Assembly (NCBI GenBank): GCA_031548025.1
Contig: JAVBRM010000034.1
Span: 6,099-70,098 of the forward strand
DNA length: 64,000 bases
Source of the DNA: UBA5239 sp031548025
GTDB lineage: Bacteria; Verrucomicrobiota; Lentisphaeria; Victivallales; Victivallaceae
Reading direction: 5' to 3'
The notes beneath the pieces are model-generated. The model did no database searches and had not been told where the DNA came from. It saw nothing but the letters and a program-made list of their open reading frames with translations. The translations under genes were made by a program, and so were the position numbers. Shown here one piece after another: positions 41,262 to 50,286 of the stretch (position 1 is its first letter; every line of letters begins with the position of its first letter).

Positions 41262-42266
41262 ATGAACATCGAATGGTCTAAACTAGGTTTTGAGTTTTAC
41301 CCTACCCGTTCCAACATCCGCTTCACCTACAAAGACGGCAAATGGGGCGAAGCGCGGATGCACAACGATTATAATATCACTTTGTCGATTGCCGCCCAGG
41401 CGTTGCATTACGGACAGGCTTGTTTCGAAGGACAGAAGGCTTTTATGGGCAAAGACGGCAAGGTCCGTATTTTCCGGCCCGTTGAAAATGCGCGTCGCAT
41501 GAACCGTACGCTGAAACAATTGATGATGCCGGAATTTCCGGAAGATGCTTATGTCGAAGCCATGAAAGCCGTCGTCCGCGACAATATCGACTATGTTCCG
41601 CCCTACGGTACCGGCGGTTCCATGTATATCCGTCCGGTGGCTTTCGGCAGCGCTCCGACGATCGGCGTCGCTCCCAGCAGTGAATACGAATTGATTATCA
41701 TGGTTATGCCGGTCGGCCCCTATTATAAAGGCGGGATCAAGCCGGTCGACGCCTGGATGATTACCGATTTCGACCGGGCGGCGGCTCTCGGTACCGGAAC
41801 CATTAAGTGTGCCGGTAATTATGGAGCCAGTCTTCTGCCTGCCAAAATCGCCAAAAATAATAATTGCCCGATTCCGCTGTTCACCGATCCGCTCGAACAC
41901 AAGTACATCGACGAATTCGGCACCAGCAACTTTATCGGGATCAAGGACGGGGCTTATGTGACTCCCAAGTCCAGCTCCATTCTGCCCAGCATTACCAACA
42001 AGTCCCTGATGCAGCTGGCGAAAGATATGGGAATCCATGTCGACCATCGCCGGATCGCCAAAGACGAATTGCCGAGTTTTGCTGAAGTCGGCGCCTGCGG
42101 TACCGCGGTGGTGATTACCCCGGTCGGGCGTATTTACGACGGTGAAACCGTTTATAAATATAATACCGAAAGCATCGGTCCGGTCCTCAAGAAGCTTTAT
42201 GACGAAATGACCGGCATCCAATACGGCGAAATCGCCGACCGTCACGGCTGGATGGTCGAAGTCTGA
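41262..42266 (+). CDS. ilvE: Branched-chain amino acid aminotransferase
   Basis: 334 residues. Class IV PLP aminotransferase: ALHYGQACFEGQKAF, IRPVAFGS, the PLP-lysine in GTIKCAGNYGASLLPA, EFGTSNFIGIKDG, SITNKSLMQLAKDMG-type region, EVGACGTAVVITPVG. It interconverts leucine, isoleucine and valine with their keto acids in the cytoplasm. AGGA precedes the ATG. The gene is followed by panC after 9 nt. Both share the 2-ketoisovalerate branch point, which explains the pairing. Confidence 0.94.
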   Translation: MNIEWSKLGFEFYPTRSNIRFTYKDGKWGEARMHNDYNITLSIAAQALHYGQACFEGQKAFMGKDGKVRIFRPVENARRMNRTLKQLMMPEFPEDAYVEAMKAVVRDNIDYVPPYGTGGSMYIRPVAFGSAPTIGVAPSSEYELIIMVMPVGPYYKGGIKPVDAWMITDFDRAAALGTGTIKCAGNYGASLLPAKIAKNNNCPIPLFTDPLEHKYIDEFGTSNFIGIKDGAYVTPKSSSILPSITNKSLMQLAKDMGIHVDHRRIAKDELPSFAEVGACGTAVVITPVGRIYDGETVYKYNTESIGPVLKKLYDEMTGIQYGEIADRHGWMVEV

Positions 42267-42275
42267 GTTGAGAAA

Positions 42276-43088
42276 ATGCAGATCATTCGCACAATCAAAG
42301 AGATGCAGGACTGTGCCCTGGCGGCGCGCCGAAACGGACAACGTATCGGCGTGGTGCCGACCATGGGGTATCTGCATGAAGGCCATTTGAGCCTGATCGA
42401 TCAGGCCAGGCGAAAAGCGGACATGGTGGTGGTGACGATTTTCGTCAACCCCACCCAATTCGGACCCAATGAAGACCTGGCAAAGTATCCCCGTGATTTC
42501 GAACGCGACTGCGCCTTGTGCGAACAGCGCGGCGCCAAGGTGATATTTGCCCCGGAGCCGTCGGATATGTATTCTCCGGGACACAGTACCTGGGTGATCG
42601 AGGAAAGCCTGACCGGCGGCCTTTGCGGCAAAAGCCGGCCGACTCACTTTCGCGGCGTTACCACGGTAGTCGCCAAACTTTTCAACGCGGTTCTGCCGGA
42701 TGTCGCCGTTTTCGGCCAGAAAGACGCCCAGCAGGCCCTGGTCATTCGCCGGATGGTTCGCGACCTCAATTTCCCAATTGAGATCATTGTTGCTCCTCTG
42801 GTCAGGGAAAAAGACGGTTTAGCTCTGAGCTCACGCAACCGTTATCTCTCGCCGGATGAACGCAACCGCGCCCTGACAATTTCCCGGACTCTTTTGTCTC
42901 TGAAACGCGAAAATCTGGATGCCGAATATATTCGTCAGCAGCTTGCCGGTGCCGGCGGCAAAGTCGACTACGTGGAAATTCTGGACGCCGACACCTTGAA
43001 CGAAGCAACCGACACCACCCGCCAAGTCCTGGTGGCGGTAGCCGTTTATTTCGGCACCACCCGCCTGATCGACAACGTCCTCTTGTAA
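42276..43088 (+). CDS. panC: Pantothenate synthetase
   Basis: 270 residues, normal PanC length. PTMGYLHEGHLSLI (HIGH-like ATP motif), FVNPTQFGPNEDLAKYPRD, THFRGVTTVVAKLFN, FGQKDAQQALVIRRMVRDL, and LSSRNRYLSPDER (KMSKS-equivalent) are all intact. It ligates pantoate and beta-alanine with ATP to form pantothenate. Cotranscribed with ilvE. Confidence 0.97.
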   Translation: MQIIRTIKEMQDCALAARRNGQRIGVVPTMGYLHEGHLSLIDQARRKADMVVVTIFVNPTQFGPNEDLAKYPRDFERDCALCEQRGAKVIFAPEPSDMYSPGHSTWVIEESLTGGLCGKSRPTHFRGVTTVVAKLFNAVLPDVAVFGQKDAQQALVIRRMVRDLNFPIEIIVAPLVREKDGLALSSRNRYLSPDERNRALTISRTLLSLKRENLDAEYIRQQLAGAGGKVDYVEILDADTLNEATDTTRQVLVAVAVYFGTTRLIDNVLL

Positions 43089-43112
43089 TAAGATGATATC
43101 GGATGAAATCAA

Positions 43113-43253
43113 ATGACCAATTCATTCCGCGTCGGCGCCGGCCTGGTTGCGTTCGCTATGGGGCGGTATCATGATTATTCGTACCGTGTTTCCAGGGATA
43201 CCGGCGGAGTCTGGCGTTTCGAGTATTTCAATAGCGGGACTTCGGTTCAGTAA
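43113..43253 (+). CDS. Possible 46-residue ORF or gene remnant
   Basis: Short open frame (MTNSFRVGAGLVAFAMGRY... ending GTSVQ) 24 nt after panC. No Shine-Dalgarno site or known family. It could be a remnant of a lost gene or chance. The C-terminal part has a protein-like mix of residues with two Trp/Phe/Tyr clusters. Confidence 0.25.
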   Translation: MTNSFRVGAGLVAFAMGRYHDYSYRVSRDTGGVWRFEYFNSGTSVQ

Positions 43254-43415
43254 TGTCCTATTCCGGTAAATTGTCATTTGGTATGCATTTTTCTTGATTT
43301 TGGTATGTTTTGGTTTTATTTTTATTAAAAAAATTCATATCGTTCGGCATTTTGGTGTTGATTTTTTAAGTATTTTGGCTATAATATATCATAACAAGTA
43401 AAATATGGTATAGTC
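43254..43415 (+). promoter_or_regulatory. Regulator promoter region with direct repeats
   Basis: Rest of the 43089-43415 gap. A promoter TTGATT (43358-43363), 16 bases, TATAAT (43380-43385) precedes the GntR-type gene. Upstream, TTTGGTATG occurs twice exactly 22 bases apart (43277 and 43299), and related TTTTGG motifs lie at about 43351 and 43374. The spacing of two helical turns suggests protein binding on one DNA face. Confidence 0.5.
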
Positions 43416-44516
43416 ATGCACGACCAATTGGTACAACCGACAAATTTTCTATACAAAGAGATCGCCAGTCAGATTTGCGAGGACTTTCAGCACGAGCCCA
43501 AGCTTCCCAGCGAACGCGACCTGGCGGAGCGTTATCATTGTACCAGAACAACCGTCCGCACGGCGCTGAAATTGCTTCAGGGTGAAAAGTTGCTTGACCG
43601 CCAGCCCAACCGGAATAAACGTTCTCTGGTATTGCCGGAAGCCCAACCGTCGTCGTCGGCCAACCGCTGGACTCCGGCGGTGATGCTGCTGGGGCTGGAA
43701 AACCTGAAGGACCCGAATTATATGGATTTCGTGGCGGGCAGCCTGGATCAGGCACGGCATGAGAACATCTTACTGACCACGCAAACAATCCCCGCGAATG
43801 GCGAAGCGGACGCCATAACCTCGCTGGCCGAATTGCATCCGCAAGCGGAGCCCGCCGGATATCTGGTCGGCGGAAACGTGACGGATGGAATCCTGAAAAT
43901 GCTGGCCCAAACGGATCTGCCTTGTATATTTATGGGGAACCAGCTGGTGAGCAAGAATCAGGGACGACACCACTTTTTCGAGTGCTACCTGCCGCAGGAG
44001 GATAAACATGAAGTCGTCCTGCGTAAATTTCTCAATCTTGGGCATACCCGGATCATGGCGGTGAATTTCAAGAATTATGAAAACCTGGTAAGGCGTCTTT
44101 ACCTGGAATACGAATTGCCATTCAGTGATTTTGGTTTTTTCGAAGTACCGTGGTCCATTCAAGGCGCCCTGAAACCGTTGCAGGAAAAATCCGCCGAAAT
44201 TGCCGAGGTCGCCAAAAATTATACGGCCATGCTGGTGCCATTCGGCAATGTGATCAGTTTCGATATCTACATGGCACTGGTGAACGCGGGTATTCGGATT
44301 CCGGAAGATCTCAGCCTGGTATTCAACAGCGGCAAGCCGGAATGGTTTGTGCCTCACTTCAAGATCAGCACGGTGTTTTCCTCGGCCTGGGATGAAGGGG
44401 CTAACTGCGTCAAGGAACTGGCGCGGCAGATCCGCAACGGCGAGCCGACCGGCGGAGTACATTACACAGAATATCGTTTCCTGGACAATGGCACTATTGC
44501 GCCACCTCGGAAATAA
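43416..44516 (+). CDS. GntR/LacI-hybrid transcriptional regulator
   Basis: 366 residues. GntR winged helix at residues 10-75 (KLPSERDLAERYHCTRTTVR, LLDRQPNRNKRSLVLPE), then a periplasmic-binding-like sensor (VMLLGLENLKD, GYLVGGNVTDGI, TRIMAVNFKNYENLVRRL, IPEDLSLVFNSGKPEWF, C-terminal CVKELARQIRNGEPTGGVHY). Same length and architecture as the 25442 regulator, and its -10 region is identical to that one over ten bases. Heads the second regulator-pseudopilin-CAZyme locus (to 51714) and presumably responds to its substrate. Confidence 0.9.
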   Translation: MHDQLVQPTNFLYKEIASQICEDFQHEPKLPSERDLAERYHCTRTTVRTALKLLQGEKLLDRQPNRNKRSLVLPEAQPSSSANRWTPAVMLLGLENLKDPNYMDFVAGSLDQARHENILLTTQTIPANGEADAITSLAELHPQAEPAGYLVGGNVTDGILKMLAQTDLPCIFMGNQLVSKNQGRHHFFECYLPQEDKHEVVLRKFLNLGHTRIMAVNFKNYENLVRRLYLEYELPFSDFGFFEVPWSIQGALKPLQEKSAEIAEVAKNYTAMLVPFGNVISFDIYMALVNAGIRIPEDLSLVFNSGKPEWFVPHFKISTVFSSAWDEGANCVKELARQIRNGEPTGGVHYTEYRFLDNGTIAPPRK

Positions 44517-44541
44517 ATCATCAACAATAAGGAGACTGGAT

Positions 44542-45282
44542 ATGCATACAATAAAAACGGGCGGAAAAATTTTTACACTTATCGAATTACTCGTAGTCAT
44601 AACGATTATTGCAATATTGGCGGCCATGCTGCTGCCGGCACTCAGCCAGGCCCGCAGCAAAGCACATGCGGCACAGTGTACCAGCAACCTGAAACAAGTG
44701 ATGAGCCTGAATATACTGTATGCGAGTGATTACGACGGTAATTCCATCATGTGGCAAGCGCCCACCTCTATGGGGTACGAACCGGACTTGACCTGGTCGA
44801 TGATGTTTTACCGTTATAAATACTTGCCCATCGGTGCCGGGTTCGTGCGCTGTCCGTCGGTCAAAACTCTCAGCTACACCCCGGGATCGACCAATTATCT
44901 CCGTTACGATGTTTATGGAATTCACCGCGGCAATGACGGACTTTCGCTGAACTTGGAAACCCGCAAGCGCCAAGGCGCTTATATTGATGCGATGAAACAC
45001 CACGGAGTCAACGATCCTACCGTTTCGCCCAGTCAGATGACACTTTTCTTCGACTCAGCCAAGGCCACTCTCAAAGCGTCTTACTATGTGGCGCGTTTCG
45101 GTAGTGCCCCCGCTACCGCAGTCATGCTGCGTCATTCCGACCGGGCCAATGTGGCGTTTTTCGACGGACATGCAGGCGCCGCTAATGTGGGGCAGCTTCG
45201 CGAACTCAAATTCCGTTCCTGGTACACTGACAAAGGAATGTACGTCCAGGAAGCGTATGCCGATGTTAATATTTATCCGTAA
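44542..45282 (+). CDS. Type IV pseudopilin-like protein, H-X9-DG type
   Basis: 246 residues from ATG 44542, AAGGAG upstream. Short leader then IFTLIELLVVITIIAILAAM with LPALS; mature protein begins at Phe. H-X9-DG motif is HSDRANVAFFDG near residue 215. Leader and ribosome-site context (ataaggagactggatATG) closely match those of the 26554 gene. First structural gene after the GntR-type regulator. Confidence 0.92.
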   Translation: MHTIKTGGKIFTLIELLVVITIIAILAAMLLPALSQARSKAHAAQCTSNLKQVMSLNILYASDYDGNSIMWQAPTSMGYEPDLTWSMMFYRYKYLPIGAGFVRCPSVKTLSYTPGSTNYLRYDVYGIHRGNDGLSLNLETRKRQGAYIDAMKHHGVNDPTVSPSQMTLFFDSAKATLKASYYVARFGSAPATAVMLRHSDRANVAFFDGHAGAANVGQLRELKFRSWYTDKGMYVQEAYADVNIYP

Positions 45283-45338
45283 TCAAGCGTCCTTATGATA
45301 TGCCGATCGCTGTTGAAGAAACTTACAAAGGAATTATC

Positions 45339-46388
45339 ATGAACCCAAAAATCAACGCCGATTTTCCCGGCGCCAACATTCTGGTCCGGAAGATTGACGG
45401 CAGAAAAATTGAATTGTCGCCGGATCTGCGCGATACCTCGACCAAATGGTTTTACTGGTATTTCGAAACGGAATTCGATGCGCCGGGCGAATATGAATTT
45501 ACGTTCAACATATCTGCGATCGGTCCGCAGGGCCCCGCAGTCAGCCTCGACGGCGGCGAAACGTGGAACTGGGGCGGCGGACGGCTTGAAGATGCCGAGG
45601 GGTTCCGCTATGTCCATAACGGCAAGGTACGCAAAGTGCGTTTCTGCTTTGGAATTCCCTATTTGCAAAAAAACTGGGAAGAGCTCAAATTGCCGGTAAC
45701 CGAGCTTTGTAAAAGCCGCCAGGGACGTTCGGTGGAACTGTTTACCCACGGCAGCGGCGGGAAATATACGTATTTTCTTTCCGCGCGGCGCCACTGTTGC
45801 GAGATGGCGGCCAACTACGTACTGGAAGGATTGATCAAAGCGGCTCAGGAAGACCCGAAACAGGATTTCAGGCTGCTGGTGGTACCATTCGTCGACAAAG
45901 ACGGTGTGGAAAACGGTGACCAAGGCAAAAACCGCAGGCCGTACGACCACAACCGTGATTATAACGACGTTCCGCTTTGTCCCGAGACAAAGGCAATCAT
46001 GGAGCTGGTCGAGCGCGAGAAACCGGGAGTTATTCTGGACATACATTGCCCATGGCTGCGCGACGATACGATTTACATTGTCGGCGCCGAGTCGGAGGAT
46101 GTCATGAAGAGAATCGACCGCTTCGCCGGAATTCTGGAAGTGGAATCGAAACACAGCGTTCCTTATCACTCCTCGGATAACATCCTGTTCGGTACGGCGT
46201 GGAACACAAAAGCCAATCAGGCAGCCGGCAAGAACTTCAGCCGCTGGGGCAACGAGCGGCCGTGGAACCCCTTGTGCGCCTCGGTCGAAATCCCGTATGC
46301 CAATACCCGTGAGATGGTATTGACACCGGATTTATGGCGCAAGTTCGGCGCTGCGTTGTGGCACTCGGCAAGGAAATACAGCAATTGA
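45339..46388 (+). CDS. M14-type zinc carboxypeptidase-like hydrolase
   Basis: 349 residues from ATG 45339 (AAAGGAA upstream; an in-frame ATG at 45300 also exists). N-terminal 120 residues are a beta domain. The catalytic domain shows the M14 ligands: HxxE in ARRHCCEMAAN (usual HPGE), Arg-rich DHNRDYND, third zinc His in ILDIHCPW, and base Glu in ASVEIPYAN. No signal peptide, so cytoplasmic or non-classically placed. Such enzymes remove C-terminal residues or deacylate; here it might trim a peptide or amide attached to the sugar substrate. It sits between the pseudopilin and the secreted hydrolase. Confidence 0.75.
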   Translation: MNPKINADFPGANILVRKIDGRKIELSPDLRDTSTKWFYWYFETEFDAPGEYEFTFNISAIGPQGPAVSLDGGETWNWGGGRLEDAEGFRYVHNGKVRKVRFCFGIPYLQKNWEELKLPVTELCKSRQGRSVELFTHGSGGKYTYFLSARRHCCEMAANYVLEGLIKAAQEDPKQDFRLLVVPFVDKDGVENGDQGKNRRPYDHNRDYNDVPLCPETKAIMELVEREKPGVILDIHCPWLRDDTIYIVGAESEDVMKRIDRFAGILEVESKHSVPYHSSDNILFGTAWNTKANQAAGKNFSRWGNERPWNPLCASVEIPYANTREMVLTPDLWRKFGAALWHSARKYSN

Positions 46389-46434
46389 TGAAGTTTTTTA
46401 TGATCAAGTTAAAAACAGAGGAAGAAAAATCAAA

Positions 46435-49400
46435 ATGAAAATTTCAGTTTTCACCTGCATTGTCGCCGTTTTTCTCCTGCTGGCCCAGACTGCCGGATTG
46501 TCGGGCGCAGAAGATTTCTCCCTGAGTCGGAAAGATAATGACATCCAGGTTTCCTGCGCCGGCAGTAATTACACGATTCGAAAAAATCCTTTGCCGAAAT
46601 GGACGGCCTGCCGTTTCCTGCAAGTCGGTGATTCCGAAACCAATTCGCTAGTCATTCAGGTCGTTACTCAAACACCGATGCCGGAAAGCACCAAGACACC
46701 TGTCTCCCTGCTGCCCAATGGCAAACAAAGCAGCCTGACTGTGCTGAGCGATACCGCCGAGTTGAAGCATATCCGGGCGGAATATGCTCTTTCGCCAGTT
46801 GATCAACTGAAAGAGATTCATCCTGACGCCAAGCTGGTGGTGGATTTTCGTTTTCTTGCCGGTATTTCCGGAGTGGCAGTAGATGCCCAAGTGGTCGGAG
46901 AGAGTGATAATTTCATCATCAGGCGCTTAACCAGTCAATTCGGTTCTGAGTTCGAATCTTACCGTCCTGAAGGAAAAGAAACAGTGCCTTATGAGGAGAA
47001 AGACTGGAAACCGATAAAAGTCGGCCCCAAAACGGCCCGTTTTGTCCTGGCGGAGAAGAAGGGAAAGTCCATGTTGGTCGCGCCCATCAGCATCAGAACC
47101 CCCTCCAAAGGTTTTGTCGCTATCGGATCGCCCAATGAATATAAGCCGGTCCGGCTGGACAAAGGTGATACGGTCGGTTTGAAAATGGTCTTTGGTTTTG
47201 CCGGAACGGAAGAAGAAGCGGAAAAATTGCTGGCATTCCGGAAAATGCTTCCGGACCTTACCCAGGCCGCTCCAGAACTTCCCAGCCTGGGCATGAAGGC
47301 GGTAACCGCTCCAAAGCCGCCGGCGATCGGCAGTTTCCAATGGGGTGAAATTCCGCTGTTGGTTGAGCGCAATAAGGTTACCGATTACCGTCCGGTGGAG
47401 GCCAATACCTGGCGCGGCCCGCAGACTTTAAGTTTCCAGACCTGGAGTGCATTTGACGCCGACAACCTCTATTTGAGAATAAAAGTTCTCGATGATGAAG
47501 TGCTCCAGACAGCCACGGGCAACAGTATCTGGAGCGGCGACTGCATTCAGATTGCGTTTGACCCGCTTTGTGAAGAAAGGCTTTCCGAAAATCTCATCCT
47601 GATCGGTGTGGCGCCGACTCAACCGGTAACCGTCTGCGCGTGGAACCACCCCGATAAAAATCTGGTACGTGACGATATTTCCGAGGTGGTCAAAACCGCC
47701 TGCCGTATTATTCCCGGCGGATATGAATGCGAAATGGCCATTCCCTGGAGTTTCCTCAAACCTTTTGAGCTGAAACATGGTAAAATTGGCTTCAATGTGG
47801 TGGTGTTGGACGGCGGTAAACATTGGATGGGGATCACCGACGGCATCGCGGGTGGAAAAGACCCTGGCCTTTATCAGAAACTCTATTTTTCCGGAATGGA
47901 ACAGGCGCTTTTTGCCAACCAGCGGGAACCGGCCCCGGAACTGCTCTTCCCCGATTCCATTCTGGTTGCCGATGAGGAATTGTCTTTTGGCTCCTTTGTT
48001 TTCCTGTCCGCTGACGATCTGCCGGCCGAACTGGAAGTCAATCTGAACGGTAAAGCGTTAAAGCGCCAGGCACTCAAAGCCGGCTTCAATTCGTTTCAAT
48101 GGAAAATCCCCCGCCAAGAACTTACTCCGGGAAATCAGACCGCCTCGGTATATCTGCTCCGCGATGGAGAGCAACATTATACCAAGACTTATCCGGTTAC
48201 CCTGGTCACCCGTTCTTTCCTGTTGGAAAGCGTGGATAATCTGGAAAAGAAAAGCCAGACTCTCAACCGGAAAATTGACGCAATCCGCAAAGCGTCCGGG
48301 GAACCGTCCTATCTGGTCAGCCGTACTGCGGTTTCCCGTTTTCTCCTGAATAAAACCCGCATGGTTTGCCAAGCCAAAGGAGATGCCGCGGAGAAGCGCT
48401 ACAAACAAACCGCAATCAGAATGTACCGGAATCTGACTTTTCTGCATCAGATGACAGAAGATGGGCTTAGCCAGGCGGACGCCATCCTGGCCGGCAAGGA
48501 AAAATTCTTCACGGTTCCGCCTGCGCCCAAAGGCGTACGCCCGGTTATCGCCGACGGCGGCTTCAAACTGAATGGACAGGAAATTTTCTTCATCGGTGCC
48601 AACTCATGGATGCTCCGTACCCGCGGAAGAGATGAAGATGTGGAAGATCTGGCCGCCGCCGGCCTGAATTTCTTCAATCTGTTTAATGTGACGGATGCCG
48701 AGCGGCGGCGCGAACTGATTGAAATGGCCGGGCGCCTGGGGCTTTTTTACAACCGCCGTGAAACGGGCAACCGCATCCGAAAACCTTATCTGTACAGTTC
48801 GGGAGAGTCTGTGGCTGCCCGCAAAGCCTGGCCGGAGTTGGAACGGAATGATCCGTCGCTGGTTTACCTGGTGGCGCATGAAGAAACCGGCACTCTTCCC
48901 CCGGTCATCAATACCGATCTCACCGGTATCACTCTGGCAGAACACAGGACTACGACTTTCCGGGACTATCTCCGAAAAAAATACGGTTCCCCGGAAGCCA
49001 TGAACCGGGCCATGGGAACTTCCTGCGGTTCTTTTGAGGAAATCAGCGAAAAAACCGTTCAGGCAAGCATTTCGCTGAAATTTGAACAATTCCGGTGCAT
49101 GACCGAAATGCAGAGCCGGGCGATCCAGGATTACAATCAAGCATTGCGCAAATTCTCCGGATTGCCGCTGAGTACCCATTTTTCCGAATTGAATTTCCGC
49201 CCTTACGACACGTTGACCATCGGCGGCGATTATGACCACCATTGGGGGCCATACGATATTCCCGGATTCGATGCCGGTATCGGCTTTGTCCACAAGCAAT
49301 ACGCCATGAATTTCAGCGGACGGTCCCTCCTCTTGACCGACCTTGCCCGTTCGCTGTATCCAGACCGTCCATGCGCCAATAACGAAGAATATATTGTCAG

Positions 49401-50265
49401 CATTGGCAATACCACGGTGATTCCGCCGCCGGAATACCACTATGTGGGAGCCATACTGCCTGCATTCCACGGGCGGAACGCCACGTCGATTTTCGTACTG
49501 GACCAGACCTGGGATTCATCTTGGGGAGAGTTGACTTTCCGCCGTGCCGACGCGTTTTATATGACTGCCAAAGCGGCACTGGACCTGCGGCGGCTTGCGC
49601 CGGAAATCGCCCCATTCCGTTCAGTCAAATCTCCCGCGGCCATTCTCTATACTATGCCGTCATACGCCCGCAAGGATTACCCGGATTGGCTTATTACCGC
49701 ATACGAAGGATGCTATTTCAGCGGTTTCCCGGTCCGCTTTGTCAGCGATCGCCTGGTCTTGGATGGGAAATTGCAGGATTATCAAATCCTGGTAGTGCCG
49801 AACGCCCAATACGTGACTGATGACGTATTTGCGAAGATCGCTTCTTTTGCCGGACAAGGCGGAAAAGTCATTTGCCTCGGCAAGGAGTCGTTATCCATGA
49901 ACGAGTACGGGCAAAAAATTTCTCAGAGGGATGCCGTCCGAAAGGGTTTCATTTTCCTGGAACGGGATACGCCGGAAAGCTGTTTTGCCCAATACGGCAA
50001 ACTCCTGAAAGAGCTCAACCGGAAACCTCTTGTTGAAGTTGAAACCGCTTCCGGCGACAGCACTTTCGGCCTGGAATACCGGAGCGCCAAAACCCCGGAC
50101 GGCAAAACCCTGCTTTATTTGCTCAATCTGCGAAAAACTCCGATGACGATCAAAATTCCGGGCGGCCATACCTGGCTCGACCTGATTGACGGGAAGCCAT
50201 TCCCTGCCGAAACTACCCTTCAACCGCTGGAACTCCACCTGCTTCAACAGCAGGCTGTTCAATAA
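46435..50265 (+). CDS. Secreted GH42-like hydrolase with CBM9-like domain
   Basis: 1276 residues with a Sec signal peptide (MKISVFTCIVAVFLLLAQTA). Order: an N-terminal beta domain (25-290); a CBM9/DOMON-like module (about 335-490, WSAFDADNLYLRIKVLDDEV, GNSIWSGDCIQIAFDP); a linker; a TIM barrel from about 718 (FFIGANSWMLRTRG); candidate acid/base in VAHEETGTLPPV (about 813); the GH42-type stretch TTFRDYLRKKYGSPEAMNRA. The C-terminal region has a GATase-like/trimerisation fold (ILYTMPSYARK, VSDRLVLDGKLQDYQILVVP). Likely a beta-galactosidase-type exo-hydrolase outside the cytoplasm. AGAGGAAG lies before the start. Confidence 0.72.
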   Translation: MKISVFTCIVAVFLLLAQTAGLSGAEDFSLSRKDNDIQVSCAGSNYTIRKNPLPKWTACRFLQVGDSETNSLVIQVVTQTPMPESTKTPVSLLPNGKQSSLTVLSDTAELKHIRAEYALSPVDQLKEIHPDAKLVVDFRFLAGISGVAVDAQVVGESDNFIIRRLTSQFGSEFESYRPEGKETVPYEEKDWKPIKVGPKTARFVLAEKKGKSMLVAPISIRTPSKGFVAIGSPNEYKPVRLDKGDTVGLKMVFGFAGTEEEAEKLLAFRKMLPDLTQAAPELPSLGMKAVTAPKPPAIGSFQWGEIPLLVERNKVTDYRPVEANTWRGPQTLSFQTWSAFDADNLYLRIKVLDDEVLQTATGNSIWSGDCIQIAFDPLCEERLSENLILIGVAPTQPVTVCAWNHPDKNLVRDDISEVVKTACRIIPGGYECEMAIPWSFLKPFELKHGKIGFNVVVLDGGKHWMGITDGIAGGKDPGLYQKLYFSGMEQALFANQREPAPELLFPDSILVADEELSFGSFVFLSADDLPAELEVNLNGKALKRQALKAGFNSFQWKIPRQELTPGNQTASVYLLRDGEQHYTKTYPVTLVTRSFLLESVDNLEKKSQTLNRKIDAIRKASGEPSYLVSRTAVSRFLLNKTRMVCQAKGDAAEKRYKQTAIRMYRNLTFLHQMTEDGLSQADAILAGKEKFFTVPPAPKGVRPVIADGGFKLNGQEIFFIGANSWMLRTRGRDEDVEDLAAAGLNFFNLFNVTDAERRRELIEMAGRLGLFYNRRETGNRIRKPYLYSSGESVAARKAWPELERNDPSLVYLVAHEETGTLPPVINTDLTGITLAEHRTTTFRDYLRKKYGSPEAMNRAMGTSCGSFEEISEKTVQASISLKFEQFRCMTEMQSRAIQDYNQALRKFSGLPLSTHFSELNFRPYDTLTIGGDYDHHWGPYDIPGFDAGIGFVHKQYAMNFSGRSLLLTDLARSLYPDRPCANNEEYIVSIGNTTVIPPPEYHYVGAILPAFHGRNATSIFVLDQTWDSSWGELTFRRADAFYMTAKAALDLRRLAPEIAPFRSVKSPAAILYTMPSYARKDYPDWLITAYEGCYFSGFPVRFVSDRLVLDGKLQDYQILVVPNAQYVTDDVFAKIASFAGQGGKVICLGKESLSMNEYGQKISQRDAVRKGFIFLERDTPESCFAQYGKLLKELNRKPLVEVETASGDSTFGLEYRSAKTPDGKTLLYLLNLRKTPMTIKIPGGHTWLDLIDGKPFPAETTLQPLELHLLQQQAVQ

Positions 50266-50286
50266 ATTCAATTGAGATGGAAACTA

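Noticed and set aside
41283..42647. 454-codon minus-strand frame across ilvE and panC
   Set aside because: Spans two well-conserved plus-strand genes; shadow frame.
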